Shown: one piece after another, positions 12,037 to 23,166 of the stretch
Numbering within the stretch: position 1 is the stretch's first letter
How the letters are laid out: each line of letters begins with the position of its first letter
NCBI GenBank assembly: GCA_033807695.1
Contig: CM066300.1
Coordinates: 3,348,001 to 3,412,000, forward strand
Length of the DNA stretch: 64,000 nucleotides
Direction: 5' to 3'
Source of the DNA: Daedaleopsis sinensis
Lineage: Eukaryota > Basidiomycota > Agaricomycetes > Polyporales > Polyporaceae
Program-made: the position numbers and the translations under genes
Notes under the pieces: model-generated
Databases searched by the model: none
What the model was told of the DNA's origin: nothing
What the model saw: only the letters and a program-made list of their open reading frames with translations

Positions 12037-13574
12037 TTATGCTGGAAGCATCGAAGCAGGGTGGTACTTGACCTTCTCGAAGATCCGGAAGAGCGCGATG
12101 AAGAGATTGAAGCAATACATCAACAGACCAACGCCCACCAGACAGATGAGCGCGACTTGGTCGTGACATAGGGTGTTGCCAACCCCGTTGTCGAAACCGG
12201 TGACGCCACCCGGGAGTATTGGTCGCGGAAGCTGACCGCTGTACCACAAGATGCTCGAGGAGGATGCGCAGGGGATCAGGGAGGTGAAGAAATTGTCAAA
12301 TGAGAGTGCGAGGGCGGCGGACCACGTGCAGATAAATACGACCTCGAAGAGGGTGTAGGCCAGTTTCCACGAGGTGTGCCAGAGACCCAAGGGTCGTCCA
12401 AAGTATTCGAGCTATGAAAGATATGAGCATACCTTGTCTGACAGGTGATGAGATGGACGACATACATAGATAGCGAACATGACATGCACCAGCGTCAGAG
12501 TAGCGAATATAATGACCAGCGTCCTGCGCGCGATGTTAGCAAGTGGAGTCGCTCAAAGAGGAGCATAGACATACGGAGAGGGTCCTAGCGCGCCCGTGAC
12601 GCCGTTTCGCTGCTCAATCATCCGAATTCGGATCGCGATTGCAAGGGCCGCGGTAGTGAGAACTATGTTACACATTCGAAACAGCTACACCCACGACGCT
12701 CACGTCAGAGGGAGCGGAAACCGGGGACAACTGGAGCGACTTACCAAAGGCACGTAGAGATTATACATCATGTATGCGCGCAGCCGCTTCCGCCGCATTT
12801 GCCAGGGAGTAAATTTCTCTTCGTGCTCCGACCGCTGCTCCCGGATGCTGCTCAGATGCGAGCCCGAGCGGTTCGGATGCGCAGACGTCCAGGGGGTCTC
12901 CCACCCAGGCGTGGCATTCTGCGCGAGCGTGAACGGCGCATTCGTTGGCGGCATGTCGATGCGCAGACGGCTCCGGTTGCGGGCTGCCCCCGCGTCCGAT
13001 TCGCCTGTGTCCGTGCCGTGCACACTTGACCCGCTCTCGGCCTGTGCCTGCGTCTGCGCCTCCGTGTCGTCGTCCTCCTGCGAGCGCCGCCGCAGCCACG
13101 GGATGGTCATAGACCGAACGGGCCCGTCTCGCGGCCTGCGGGGACGCGGGGCACTCGGGGACAGTGGGATCGAGCCCGAGTCCGTCGGACGGTGACGCGT
13201 GAACGTCCACCATCGCGACGGGCCGGGGTCGTCGGGTGCAGAGGAATTGAGGGATGCTGCGTCGGACGGGCGGTGCGGGTCGGGAAGATGGTGTCTGGCG
13301 CCCTCTGACGGCTCGTGCTCGTTGGGCGAGGGGGGCTCATCTCGGGCCCATGCTGCGGGATGACAGGGTGCAGGGTCAGCCACTGGATTTGGCCCTCACC
13401 ACGACGAGAGGAAGTGTAGAAGGGGGAGACGACGTGTAAAGCGTACGTACGGGGTGCGGTGTTGATGTATGTCTTGACTGTTAGGGGAGCACGAGTGCTG
13501 TGGACGCTGAGGGACTTGGAGAACGTGGAGCCGGACGAGGCGGAGGGGGGCTGCAGCTGGCCGTCGGGGTTCAT
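12037..13574 (-). CDS. Four-helix membrane protein related to fungal SRF1 (regulator of phospholipase D)
   Basis: Exons are 13574-13451, 13352-12745, 12684-12575, 12523-12466 and 12411-12037 (424 aa); every phase closes. The first ~240 residues are Pro/Ser/Arg-rich and probably cytosolic and disordered. They are followed by about four hydrophobic segments: LFRMCNIVLTTAALAIAI, TLVIIFATLTLVHVMFAIY, one around VVFICTWSAALAL and one around ICLVGVGLLMYCFNLFI. The motif EYFGRPLGL between helices 2 and 3 recalls ascomycete SRF1-type proteins. Role and location (probably plasma or endomembrane) are inferred from that resemblance only. It is divergent from the FAM192A gene 240 bp away. A MARVEL-like fold is an alternative description. 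Confidence 0.72.
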
Positions 13575-13814
13575 CGAGGCCGCGAATGCAGGACCAATGG
13601 CATACGAAGACGAAGGGAGGGAGGGTATACAGAGGACCGCAGAACGAACCCGGCGCGCAGTGCGGCGCTGTCAAAATGGGAGGAGGGAGAAAGCATGTGC
13701 CGTACGAACCGCTCCTGTCCCACATACCGCTGCCCTCCGCATACCCGGCCTCGATCGTGACCACCACGTCCTCGTTCCGCACCAGCTCTTCCACTTCCAC
13801 ACTCTGCTATTATC
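13575..13814. promoter_or_regulatory. Divergent promoter, SRF1-like / FAM192A-like
   Basis: These 240 bp separate two opposite start codons and must carry both promoters. No distinct motif stands out. Confidence 0.5.
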
Positions 13815-14770
13815 ATGGAAGACGCAATACCATCGATATCCACTGCAGGCGTTGGTTCCCGCTTCGTGTCTCAGGACGAGCTCGAGGACGCAAAGGCGCG
13901 ACGCGACGAGCAATGGCGGGCTGCATATGCCAGGTACCGTGCCCGTGTGTCTCATGAACTCGTATCATCTCTCTGAGTTCGAAAGCACTTGACACCCCGC
14001 AGACTTGGGCAAGAACCCCCGCCGCAGCCTCAGGAAGACGCGTTCGATGGCAGGAGTCTGGCTGAGGTACGTTCATATGGATAGTGTAATGCTCGGGCCA
14101 TAACCCGTTCTGCCTCGCAGAAACTCGCCGCAAACAGAGTAAGCAACAACACGAGCTCGGGGTGGCACGGGGCTTACGCACTCTAGGCAGCTAAACAAGA
14201 AGAGTGGGAAGAACGCAATAAGCTAGGTGCGATATAGAGGGCTGTCCTCCGATGCCTGTGTGCGTGCCGGACCCTGCGGCTGACTGCGGCCCAGGAAACC
14301 AGTTCCGTGCACTCGAGGAGGATGAAGTGCTCTTCCTCGACTCTGTGCTGGAAAAGCAGCGTGAGGAGGAACGTCTCCGCAAAGAAACGGAGGGCGAGGA
14401 GCTCAAACACTTCCGGGAGTAAGTGTTTCCTCTTGGACCTATGCTGTCTGCAATGCCGACTGTCTCCGGCATTCTTGACACACACAGAGCCGTCGCCGCG
14501 CGAGAGAACGCGACAAACAAGCCGCCTCCAATCGGCGCTGCGAGTGTTTCAACTAACCCGCCGCCAAAAGCGAAGCCAAATGCTGCGCCGGCCAAAAAGG
14601 ATCCGAAGAAGTCTCTGAAGGGCGTCCTAGTCAAGAAGAAATCCAAGCCCGCTGCGTCCAGCGCAAAGTTGCCCTCATCTAAACAAGACGATGAACAGAA
14701 AACTAGCGGGGACACCGGTACCGACGGAGACGAGCGAGAGACGAAGCGACGGAGAGTGTCAGCAAGTTGA
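13815..14770 (+). CDS. FAM192A/NIP30 (PSME3IP1) family protein
   Basis: Six exons are 13815-13933, 14003-14066, 14121-14138, 14187-14226, 14295-14418 and 14488-14770 (215 aa). One exon is only 18 nt, yet all phases close. The N-terminal half matches the NIP30 domain: SRFVSQDELEDAKARR, then RSLAEKLAANRAAKQEEW, then FRALEEDEVLFLDSV followed by a charged helix. The C-terminal half is Lys-rich with short basic clusters (KKSLKGVLVKKKSK), a likely nuclear localisation signal. The human homologue binds the PA28-gamma proteasome activator. Fungi lack an obvious PA28-gamma, so the fungal role is open. The 3' end converges on ESS2 156 bp away. Confidence 0.88.
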
Positions 14771-14926
14771 CCGCCGCTGGTCCTGCACCTTGACTGTCAT
14801 CGATTCATCCTCCAAGATGTGTAACATTACTGCGTGCTGTCTCTGAGATTGTCGCTTGCATTGACTGCAGTGTGTCTGCGGCGAGATACAATGCAACTAT
14901 AGCGTGTGGTAAATAGTACAAACATC

Positions 14927-16633
14927 TCAACCCCTCCTTGCCACCGGGCTGGGAGTTGGCGTCCATCTGACTCTCTCGAGATCTCTCCCTTTCCGGTCAC
15001 CCTCCCAACCTGCCAGCCGACCCATTGCGTCTGCACGTCTAGAAGCCGCCGTACCCATGGTAGTCCTGTCTAACAGTCGTTTCGCCGCTGGGGTCAATGA
15101 TCCTGGTGCTTCCGCTTTACGCGGTGTCCAAGACGGTGGCGGCATTGACGTCCTCCTGCCATTGCTCCCAGACGACCGCGACAGCAGAGGGACAACTCCA
15201 AGCAATCCCGCCTTGGCACGCAAGCTCTTCGCCGCATCATTTGACAGTCTGTGTGAGAGTCGTTCACGAGAACTCGGCTCCGCTATCCGGAACGGAGTAG
15301 CAGGAGTAGGGATGTCGACTGGGTCGTCTGACTGCGATAGAACACGAGGAGTCGCGTTGAGCGTTCCCCACGTCATGAGCTGCTTCACCGCCGCTGGCCC
15401 GAGCTCCGAGGGCGTCGGCGATGGTATCGAAGGGACCAGGGAGTGTACGTCGTTCATCGGTGACTTCGGGCGGTCTGCATACATGCATTGTCGTCAACAA
15501 AGACTCCTGCACATGAAACAGTATTTAAGGTCTTACATGGTGTCCCTGCAATTGCTGCCTCGATCCGACTTCGGGTGGGACTAGGCGGCGCGGAGACAGA
15601 GTGGTCCGGCTTGTTCTCTTGCTCCGGGAGACGTGTGTTTCCATGTTTGATGATCCTAGGAGGTCCCTTTGCGTCTGCTGCCGATTGAGTCACAGCAGGG
15701 TTGTATGGTGAAACATCCGCATCGGGAGGAAACATGAGAGCGTTGCGAGCCTATTTCCAAATGAGCACACATTCATTCGTAGGTACAATGCTAACTCACC
15801 TTAAAATTCCAGCCGTCCACACCGGCCGCGCGTGTATCCTTCTTCGGAGCCATCACATCCACAACCCCATCCGAATCCTGAGACTTCTCCTGCATCACTA
15901 GCGCAAGATTCTCCTTCTCCGTCTCCTGGGCCGGGGCGGGTGGCGCCGTATACGTGCCGTCCAACAGATCCTCCACTTCGTCTTCATCTTCCTCGTACGC
16001 AACAGCGGGCTCAGAAGGGGGTGCTTCAATCAGCCCGGCGGGTTGTGGCGCCTCAATACGGAACCGCTCCTTCACCCCCGTCCCGGATGGCGCCTCGATG
16101 AGTAACCTCTCCCGCCCTTCCAGCATCCGGTCCCGCTGCTGCTCGACCCGCCGCTGCGCCTCCCAAGCCCATCCGTATTTCTCCTTCCGCTTCCGGTTCT
16201 CGTCCTCGAGGATCTGGGTGAAACTCGAGTTATCCTCCGACGTGTACTTCGCTTGAAACGCATCCAGGCTCATGTCTGTGTCGTAGCGGGCCCGTTTCGC
16301 CGGGGCCTCGCCACGCTCACTCCTAGGTGTGCGTAATGGCGTCTGAGAAGGTCCGGCGGCGTAAGGGGTCTCCGAGGGAGTCTGCCACGGTCGGACTCGG
16401 CGTGACACCGGAGTTTGCAGGTCCTCGAGACGGCGTACGGACGCTTGAATAAGTTGGGGGTCCTGTGTACGGAGGGCATCGAGGTAGTTGTTGGTAGCGT
16501 CAAGATGAACAAGAGAGGGGAAGAAATCTCGTGCAATGATCTGTGAGAGAGCCTCGGTATACTCGTCCTCCTCGAGTACAACTTGGCGGCTCAGGGATCT
16601 GACCGGTTGGGTTGATGGTTCCGGATCTGACAT
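14927..16633 (-). CDS. ESS2/DGCR14 (Es2) nuclear protein, spliceosome-associated
   Basis: Exons are 16633-15800, 15750-15537 and 15474-14927 (531 aa); phases close at both introns. Near the start, VVLEEDEYTEALSQIIARDF leads into DATNNYLDAL, the hallmark N-terminus of the ES2/DGCR14 family. SLDAFQAKYTSEDNSSF and, across intron 1, FKARNALMFPPD are further family signatures. Human DGCR14 and worm ESS-2 associate with the spliceosome (C complex) and affect splice-site choice. Here the protein is expected in the nucleus. The C-terminus is Ser/Pro/Thr-rich with an AAKSLRAKAG-type basic segment. The Met at 16633 is the only one that keeps the conserved N-terminus. Confidence 0.92.
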
Positions 16634-17287
16634 AGCACGGTATGGTGGGTTTAGTCGCTATATGGGAGAAGTTTCAGAGACGTCGGCCTGAGTCCAGAGA
16701 GTAATGAGAGGTCAATAGAAGGTCGTGGTTAGTGGAGGTCGATAGACAAGATGTAAGCGCACTACTGGCGCTCATTACCACTTCGACGGAAAAGGAGATC
16801 TGGTATATAGAGGTGCGCACGGAAGTCACGGAATCGAAACCAACTTATAAATTCACTCGCCTTAAGTGAGCAATAGGCACGCAGGATGTCAAACGTGCAA
16901 GATTGCTACAAGAAACTGTGCACAACGCCCCAGTGTTTAACTCAAAATATACAACACCGCCAACTGCCAGACTCTATTCTCGAAGGGGGTCCGAACGCAA
17001 CAGCAATTCTATCAGGCAGGATATCTTCATAATAGTCATGGATATATGGGACATGAGAGTACAGACGCACGAACCCGGGCCACCCGGATCCAGGCCTGCA
17101 AGTAGTGTATCGTCAGCTCGTGATCTCGGTAATGAGTGATTACTATGTATACGCAAAGGAGAGAGGGGAAAGTAACAGTCATTGTAGCAACGAACGGGGA
17201 AAGCACAAAGACACAGGGGAGCGTCAGGACGAGAGAATAGGTGGGTTGGAGGTTGGCTTATCGGAACACGGACAGAGAACCGACGCT
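16634..17287. other. Intergenic: ESS2 promoter and nudE 3' region
   Basis: About 650 bp lie between two genes transcribed leftwards. They hold the ESS2 promoter and the nudE downstream sequence. I see no gene or clear motif. Confidence 0.4.
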
Positions 17288-19496
17288 TCAGCTCCCATTA
17301 CGGCCATACAACAACGTTGTGCTTCCCGACCGCGGCCGCCGTGTGGCGACTCCGGAATCTGAGAAGAACGGCTCTGGGTCGCTTCCACCACCACTTCTCC
17401 GTCCCCCCACGGGCTTCCCAATTCGACTCTGCGCTAGCCCTGGCGCAGGGATGGCAGATGACTTTGTCGGACGGATGGTCACGTTTGAGTGGCTGCTGTA
17501 GGTTGGTGATTCGTAGGCGGGCGCCCTGGCGGTGCTTGCCCCAAGGGAGGATCGTTTGTTCTGCTGACCACCGGGCTGACTGTATGCTCCAGAGATTGGT
17601 CCAGTAGAACGCTTAAGCCCAGCAGTACTCGCATAGAGACTCGAAGATGGAACAGGGAGGAAGGTAGGAGTGGATGGCCTGGAGGAAGGGGTGGGAATAG
17701 AACTGGTTGTGCTCGTAGTCGCATTGGTGCTGGTACTACTCCGCCCTTCTGTCGAAACAGAGAGTCTCGACTGTGGTCGGCGGATGCCAGTAGGCAGAAC
17801 GCTTTGCGACAGAGCACTTGCCGCTCTACTGCTACTTCCAGTGGAAGAGGGGGAGTCGATCGAAGAAGACGATACAGGGCGGAATGCAGTGGGCGCAGAA
17901 GTAGGTGGACTGGATGTTCGCCGCCGCTCCTTCTCCTTGTCTTTACCTGGTGATGGTGAATCCTCCATGATCAGGACCCACCCTGACGTATCCGCACCTG
18001 CAGGCGTGGTCGCCCTGCCAGGAGTCCTGTTTTCGGCGTCAATGTCTATGCTCTGCCTGCGGGACTTCGGGATCGGAGCAGAGCGTTCATCTCGCGAATG
18101 CGAAGACGAAGTTGAAGGTGCGGGGGAAGCAGAGACCTTTACTGGCACGGGAGGCGGTGGCATTGCATTGGCTGCGTTGCGGTTGGTAACGCTGCCCATG
18201 CGCAGCCGCGGCACACGAGTATGTATCTTCTGCTCCAGAATCCTAACGCGAGCTCGCATCTCTGACACCATTTGGACCCCCCTGCTCTTCGACGCGACCG
18301 AGGTGATACCACTGGCTGTAGTCGCTGTGCTCGAAGCAAGGGTAGACGTGTTGCGATTGGCCACCGGACGAGGAATTGGGGTGCGAGGAGACTGTATGCG
18401 TGAAGACGGACTTCCAGGAAGACTCGGATGGGTTGCGGAGCGAGATAGGGACGGAATGATACCGGAAGGCGTCGAAACTCCATTTCGAATCAGAGGGAAG
18501 CCTGCACGTGGTAACGCTGTGGGCGATGTCATGCATTTGATGTCTCTGGTGGGACGAGGGGACACGACGGGGAGAGGGGGGGAAGGGAAGTCTTTCACTG
18601 GAGTTTCAGGGGGAGGAGTGAGGTCCGCCAGACACAGATCTGGCGGGGTAGACACGCTGAGTAGATCCTCGTCCGAGAGTGATGGTGTGGCGTGGGGTAA
18701 CGACAAGGAAGGCGCGGAGGAGTCCACCGAGGGAGCAGACATATGGACAGCACGATGTTGAGCGGCGACCAGCTGCTCCTTGAGGATATTGACTTCCTCA
18801 TTGGCATCTTCGAGGCGGACACAAGATAAGAAAATGAGGTGGCCAAGCCGGCTACATACTCACCTCTTAGTTCATCCTTCAATCTTTGGCATTCCTGCTC
18901 GACATTCGCCTTCTGAAACAGCTCCTCCTCTAGAAGAATCTTCTCCTCCAGTGTCCGCGAATACTTCTGCTCGGCATCAGCCAAACTTGTGGAGATCGCC
19001 CGCTCGTTCCGCTCAAGGTCGTCATTGCCCATTTCCAATTCGCGTAGTTGTACTTTAGTCCTCTGGTGTTCCTGCCTTAGTGTATCCAGTTCGCGTTGTA
19101 GGGAAGAAGTCGTAGAGTTGTGTGTGGTTTGAAGATGCATGAATTTGGCCTGGCGGAGTGTCAGGTAACAAGCTCAGGGGTCAACCGCTAAAGACCTCTT
19201 CACCTTCCAGTCATCCCTCTCCTGCTCAGCCCTGGCTACCTTGACCTTCAGCTCCTGATGAGCTTTCTCGGTCCGTTCGAGTTCTCGCTCAAGTTCCTCC
19301 TCGAGCTCCTTGCTGGAATGATGAAAGTCGTCGAGTTCGGCACGAGTCTGGTCCAGCATATCGGCCACCTCGTAATACTTTGCCTTCCAGTCGGTGCCCG
19401 GGGAGGAGAAACCACTGTCGAGGGTGGTTAGCTACGGGAGCGGCAAAGTTGAAGTTGAATTGAGTACTTGATAGCATTATCGTCTAGCGAGGCCAT
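17288..19496 (-). CDS. NudE-like nuclear distribution protein (dynein/LIS1 partner)
   Basis: Exons are 19496-19468, 19414-19204, 19149-18864 and 18807-17288 (681 aa). The first exon has only 29 nt; phases close throughout, though the third acceptor is AAG rather than CAG. Residues ~28-190 form a continuous coiled coil containing LRELEMGNDDLERNERA and ECQRLKDELRDANEEV, typical of NudE/NDEL1. NudE binds LIS1 (NudF) and dynein and is needed for nuclear migration along microtubules. The C-terminal ~490 residues are Ser/Thr/Pro-rich and disordered, with many possible phosphosites, as in other basidiomycete NudE proteins. Confidence 0.93.
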
Positions 19497-20089
19497 GCCT
19501 CTGTCCTTCCGGAGAATGTCTGTGGCTTGAAGGACAGCGGTCATAACGCCGACGATTATGTACAACCAAGACCGAGAGTGAGACCGAGAGTGAGAGAACC
19601 TGCGCCAGAGCTTGAGGGGGAGAGCGAGAAGACCAGCGGAGAGCAGTGCGAGTGAACAACCCCGTCAGCCCGAATAGTGAACTTGTCGCTCAGTGACCAC
19701 GCGAGCCACCTGCCTTTTTGGGAGCTCACGTGGCTGTCGACGCGTAGCACGTGCTACTGTCGCGTCTATGCGGAAACCTGGAACGTTATGGTACTGTAGG
19801 CCCTATAGGGGTTGGGGAGATGCAGGACGGGGACCAGGCTGAGTACGAGCGATATGGACGTAATGGAGGAGATTGGGCGTAGCGGAAGAGAAAGAATCGA
19901 CTTGTAATCGCTTGCTAGTTATGCTGCAAAATAGCCGACGGTGGCCAAGAGTCTTACGTCTAGCACTGACAGGCAGACTCCAGAGGTCTGGCAGAATGCC
20001 GTAGAGGCCTCGTGGTTAGATATTATGCTACAATAATATAGCGATACTCATACACATGGCACAAGAAGTCGAAGTAGATATATGTGCGA
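19497..20089. other. Intergenic: nudE promoter and CSL4 3' region
   Basis: About 590 bp lie between two leftward genes. No open frame or RNA gene is supported. The segment should contain the nudE promoter. Confidence 0.4.
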
Positions 20090-20849
20090 CTACATCCCTT
20101 CTGGCTTCGCACATTTACGCTTCTCAATTTTGCCTGTCTTTGAACACCTCATCTCTTGCCAAGACACCGGTTCCATATTTGCTCCTAGCAAGGATATGGT
20201 TACTTGTAAAATGGGATCGCACAGTGAACACTCACCCGCCTCACTAGTTGCGAAAATAACTCCAAGGTCATTTCTCGCAGTGGTCACGTAGTAGCTGCGA
20301 GCATCTCCAAGCGATAACTGAGGATGATGAACAAAGCATAAGAGCGATGGTCAACAATTGCAGGAAGAGAAAACGTACCACTAGGCCCCGCACGACGTCG
20401 CCACCTCTGAAACAGTCCGCAATCTTCAACTTGTCTTTCTCGGTGGCTCGTACATCTTGAACGCGTATCACGCCTGTGAATTCCTCGCCGGCAGGCAGAG
20501 GAACTCCGTCAACCACAGTGATTGACAACACAGCCTGCAGCGGGGACATGCGAGTCACCGAGCCAAGGACAACCGAGTTGGGAGCGGGTGGGCGAGGGCG
20601 TGTCCGTCTAATCTCCAATGTCTTATCATATCCAGCAGCCGATGTGCAGGGTCACAGCGTCGGTTTGTTGAGAGTTTGGTCATCAGGATAGAAGGGAGCG
20701 AAAAGACAAACAGATCCAGAGTATGAAGGGACACCGATGAGGCTGGCCCTCACAGTGCCATCACGGGAGTAAATCCCACTGCCGACCTGGGGAGTTGGTC
20801 CACGGGGAAGAGGGATTGGCTGGCCAGGTAATACGGTGTCGGATGACAT
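20090..20849 (-). CDS. CSL4: Exosome complex component CSL4
   Basis: Exons are 20849-20712, 20621-20379, 20317-20236 and 20184-20090 (185 aa), close to the 195 aa of human EXOSC1. The N-terminal domain contains LPGQPIPLP and GSGIYSRDGTVRASLIG. An S1-like RNA-binding region follows (ADCFRGGDVVRGLV, then SLGDARSYYVTTARNDLGV). The C-terminus has the family signature MEPVSWQEMRCSKTGKIEKR. CSL4 is one of the three cap subunits over the RNase PH ring of the 3'-5' RNA exosome in nucleus and cytoplasm. Intron 1 has a GTTTGT donor and a TAAG acceptor, both weak but the only pair that closes the frame. The gene shares a 216-bp promoter region with PDH-E2. Confidence 0.93.
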
Positions 20850-21065
20850 GATGAAGGCCGGAAAAGAGATGATAGCAAAGGGGAATCCAGCGCGTATATA
20901 CGCGCGTACGTAGAGGATAGGCGTGGTCGAATCCGAGGTTGCCCGAAGTGACGCGACGGGAATTTGTGCCTGTTTACGCGCCCCAACGAGTCCTTCGCGT
21001 CCTACTTTTCTGCTAGAGCCCAGCGGTGCCAGCACTTGCGCTCAACAACTCTCCCTTCCTTCACC
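20850..21065. promoter_or_regulatory. Divergent promoter, CSL4 / PDH-E2
   Basis: These 216 bp separate divergent start codons and must hold both promoters. No TATA box is obvious. Confidence 0.5.
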
Positions 21066-22709
21066 ATGGCCTCCGCGCTCGCTCGCAATGTGTTTGCTAG
21101 ACGTATGTACCGCTTCTTTGGAGTGACTGGCTGCCAACTGACGATGTACTGCTCGTACCAGGATTCCACGTCTCAGCCTCGCGTCATGCCCTTACCAAGT
21201 TTGCCATGCCAGCAATGAGTCCCACCATGACGGAGGGCGGTATCGCATCATGGAAGAAAAAGGAGGGAGAGAAGTTCGCGGCGGGCGATGTCCTACTCGA
21301 GATTGTACGGTGCACGTCGTCAGTAGTCTTGCGACATGCTGCTAACCTCGCGTCACAGGAAACGGACAAGGCCACCATCGACGTAGAGGCGCAGGACGAC
21401 GGTGTTCTAGCGAAAGTTCTTGTGCGTGACTTGCTTGGACCGCTTTTGCGCACATATTCATGTCTACCATTACTTTGCCCAGGCCAATGACGGTGCGAAG
21501 AACATTGCCGTCGGTTCTACCATTGCCATCCTCGGTGAAGAGGGCGACGACCTCTCGGGCGCCGACAAGCTGGCATCCGAGGCTGCCTCCGAGAAGCCAA
21601 CGGAGCCTGTCAAGGAGAAGGCCCCCGAGGCTCCCAAGAGCGAATCTGTGACGAAGGCTTCTCAGTCTCCCGCTCAGGAAACTAAGCCCGACCTCCCCAA
21701 GGGTGATCGCATCTTCGCTTCTCCCATTGCGAAGAAGATTGCTCTCGAGCGTGGCATTCCTCTCTCCAAGGTCAAAGGCTCTGGTCCTGAGGGCAGGATC
21801 CTCAGGGAGGATGTCGAAAAGTACCAAGCACCAGCTGCGGCGACGTCTGGCACACCCTCTACCGCTGTCCCTCAACCTTCGGCGTCCCTTCCGGAGTACA
21901 CAGACATCCCGGTTTCCAACATGCGTCGTACTATTGGTTCGCGCCTTACCCAGTCAAAGCAGGAGCTCCCTCACTACTACCTCACGCTTGACATCAACAT
22001 GGACAAGGTGCTCAAGTTGCGTGAAGTATTCAACAAGACCTTGGGCGAGAAGGACAAATCCGCGAAGTTGTCTGTGAACGACTTCGTACTGAAGGCCGTT
22101 GCGTGCGCTCTCGCCGATGTTCCCGAGGCGAATTCTGCTTGGTTGGGCGAAGTTATCCGACAGTATGTGATCTTCTTTCACATCCATATTCATCTGAAAT
22201 GCCAAACTGACCTATGCATAGGTACAAGAAAGCTGACATTTCCGTCGCTGTCGCAACACCAACCGGTCTCATTACGCCCATCATCAAGGATGTCGGTGCT
22301 AAGGGTCTTGCGACAATCTCGTCCGAGGGCAAGTCGCTTGCGAAGAAGGCACGCGATGGCAAGCTCCAGCCCCAAGAGTACCAGGTGAGCTATTCGTGAA
22401 CGTTACATAACGGGCTCTCGTTTACGCCCAACTCTGCAGGGCGGAACCTTCACCGTGTCCAACCTCGGCATGTTTGGTATCTCGCACTTCACCGCGATCA
22501 TCAACCCGCCTCAATCATGTATTCTCGCCGTTGGTGCAACACAACCTACCCTTGTCCCCGCGCCTGAGGAAGAGCGCGGCTTCAAGGTCACGCAGGTCAT
22601 GAAGGTCACGCTGAGTGCAGATCACCGGACTGTGGATGGCGCGGTCGGAGCACGGTGGTTGGCGGCGTTCAAGGGCTACCTCGAGAACCCGCTCACCTTC
22701 ATGCTCTGA
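21066..22709 (+). CDS. LAT1: Dihydrolipoamide acetyltransferase (pyruvate dehydrogenase E2), mitochondrial
   Basis: Exons are 21066-21102, 21162-21304, 21359-21421, 21483-22162, 22222-22384 and 22440-22709 (451 aa). The N-terminus is an Arg-rich presequence ([15 protein letters not shown]). One lipoyl domain spans about residues 26-100, with lipoyl Lys64 in [11 protein letters not shown]. An Ala/Pro/Lys-rich linker follows, then an E3/E1-binding domain at ~158-195 ([13 protein letters not shown]). The catalytic domain ends near DHRTVDG, whose active-site His is residue 424. E2 forms the core of the mitochondrial complex that turns pyruvate into acetyl-CoA, moving acetyl groups from E1 to CoA on its swinging lipoyl arm. 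Gene symbol follows the yeast name. Confidence 0.96.
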
Positions 22710-23166
22710 ATGACCTGTTCTGGTCGGTGTGCTGGGTGTGGATTGGTTGCCACTGGGCTGGTGTCGCAAAAGCTCTAAGTACGGTTCACGTTTATAGACT
22801 TACTTTCGTACGCTTTCGCATATAGTTACTCACGGGATGCTGGAATGACTAGCAACTTGTAATCTGTTTGTTTGCACTGTGTGGATGGCCGCCCGTGCGT
22901 CGGTGGCATTCCAGGATTTGCTCTGATTTGCTGTCGGCAGCCAATTACCCGTTATATGGGCGTCTGTGTACGGCATTCACGTCACGACGCGTCGCCATGT
23001 CGGGGACGCGTCTTGCCAAATATTCGAGTGCCCGCTCACTTTAGCTTGGACGCGTCGGGCTCGAGCCGGGCTTCCTTTTAATCTCTTCATCTCCCACGCA
23101 CGGCCCCCCTGCTCCAACCTGACTCGCCCGCGACGACCTCTTCTTCCTCCCACCGTCGTCGAGGAC
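22710..23166. other. Intergenic: PDH-E2 3' region and DUF6697-gene promoter
   Basis: About 460 bp lie between two rightward genes. No gene is seen. Several ACGCGT or GACGCGTC-like motifs cluster near 22980-23055. ACGCGT is the MCB (MluI cell-cycle box) core in yeasts; function here is untested. Confidence 0.4.

Noticed and set aside
17670..18761. 363-codon plus-strand frame opposite nudE
   Set aside because: Antisense shadow of the Ser/Pro-rich nudE C-terminus. The minus-strand frame continues the spliced coiled coil in phase.
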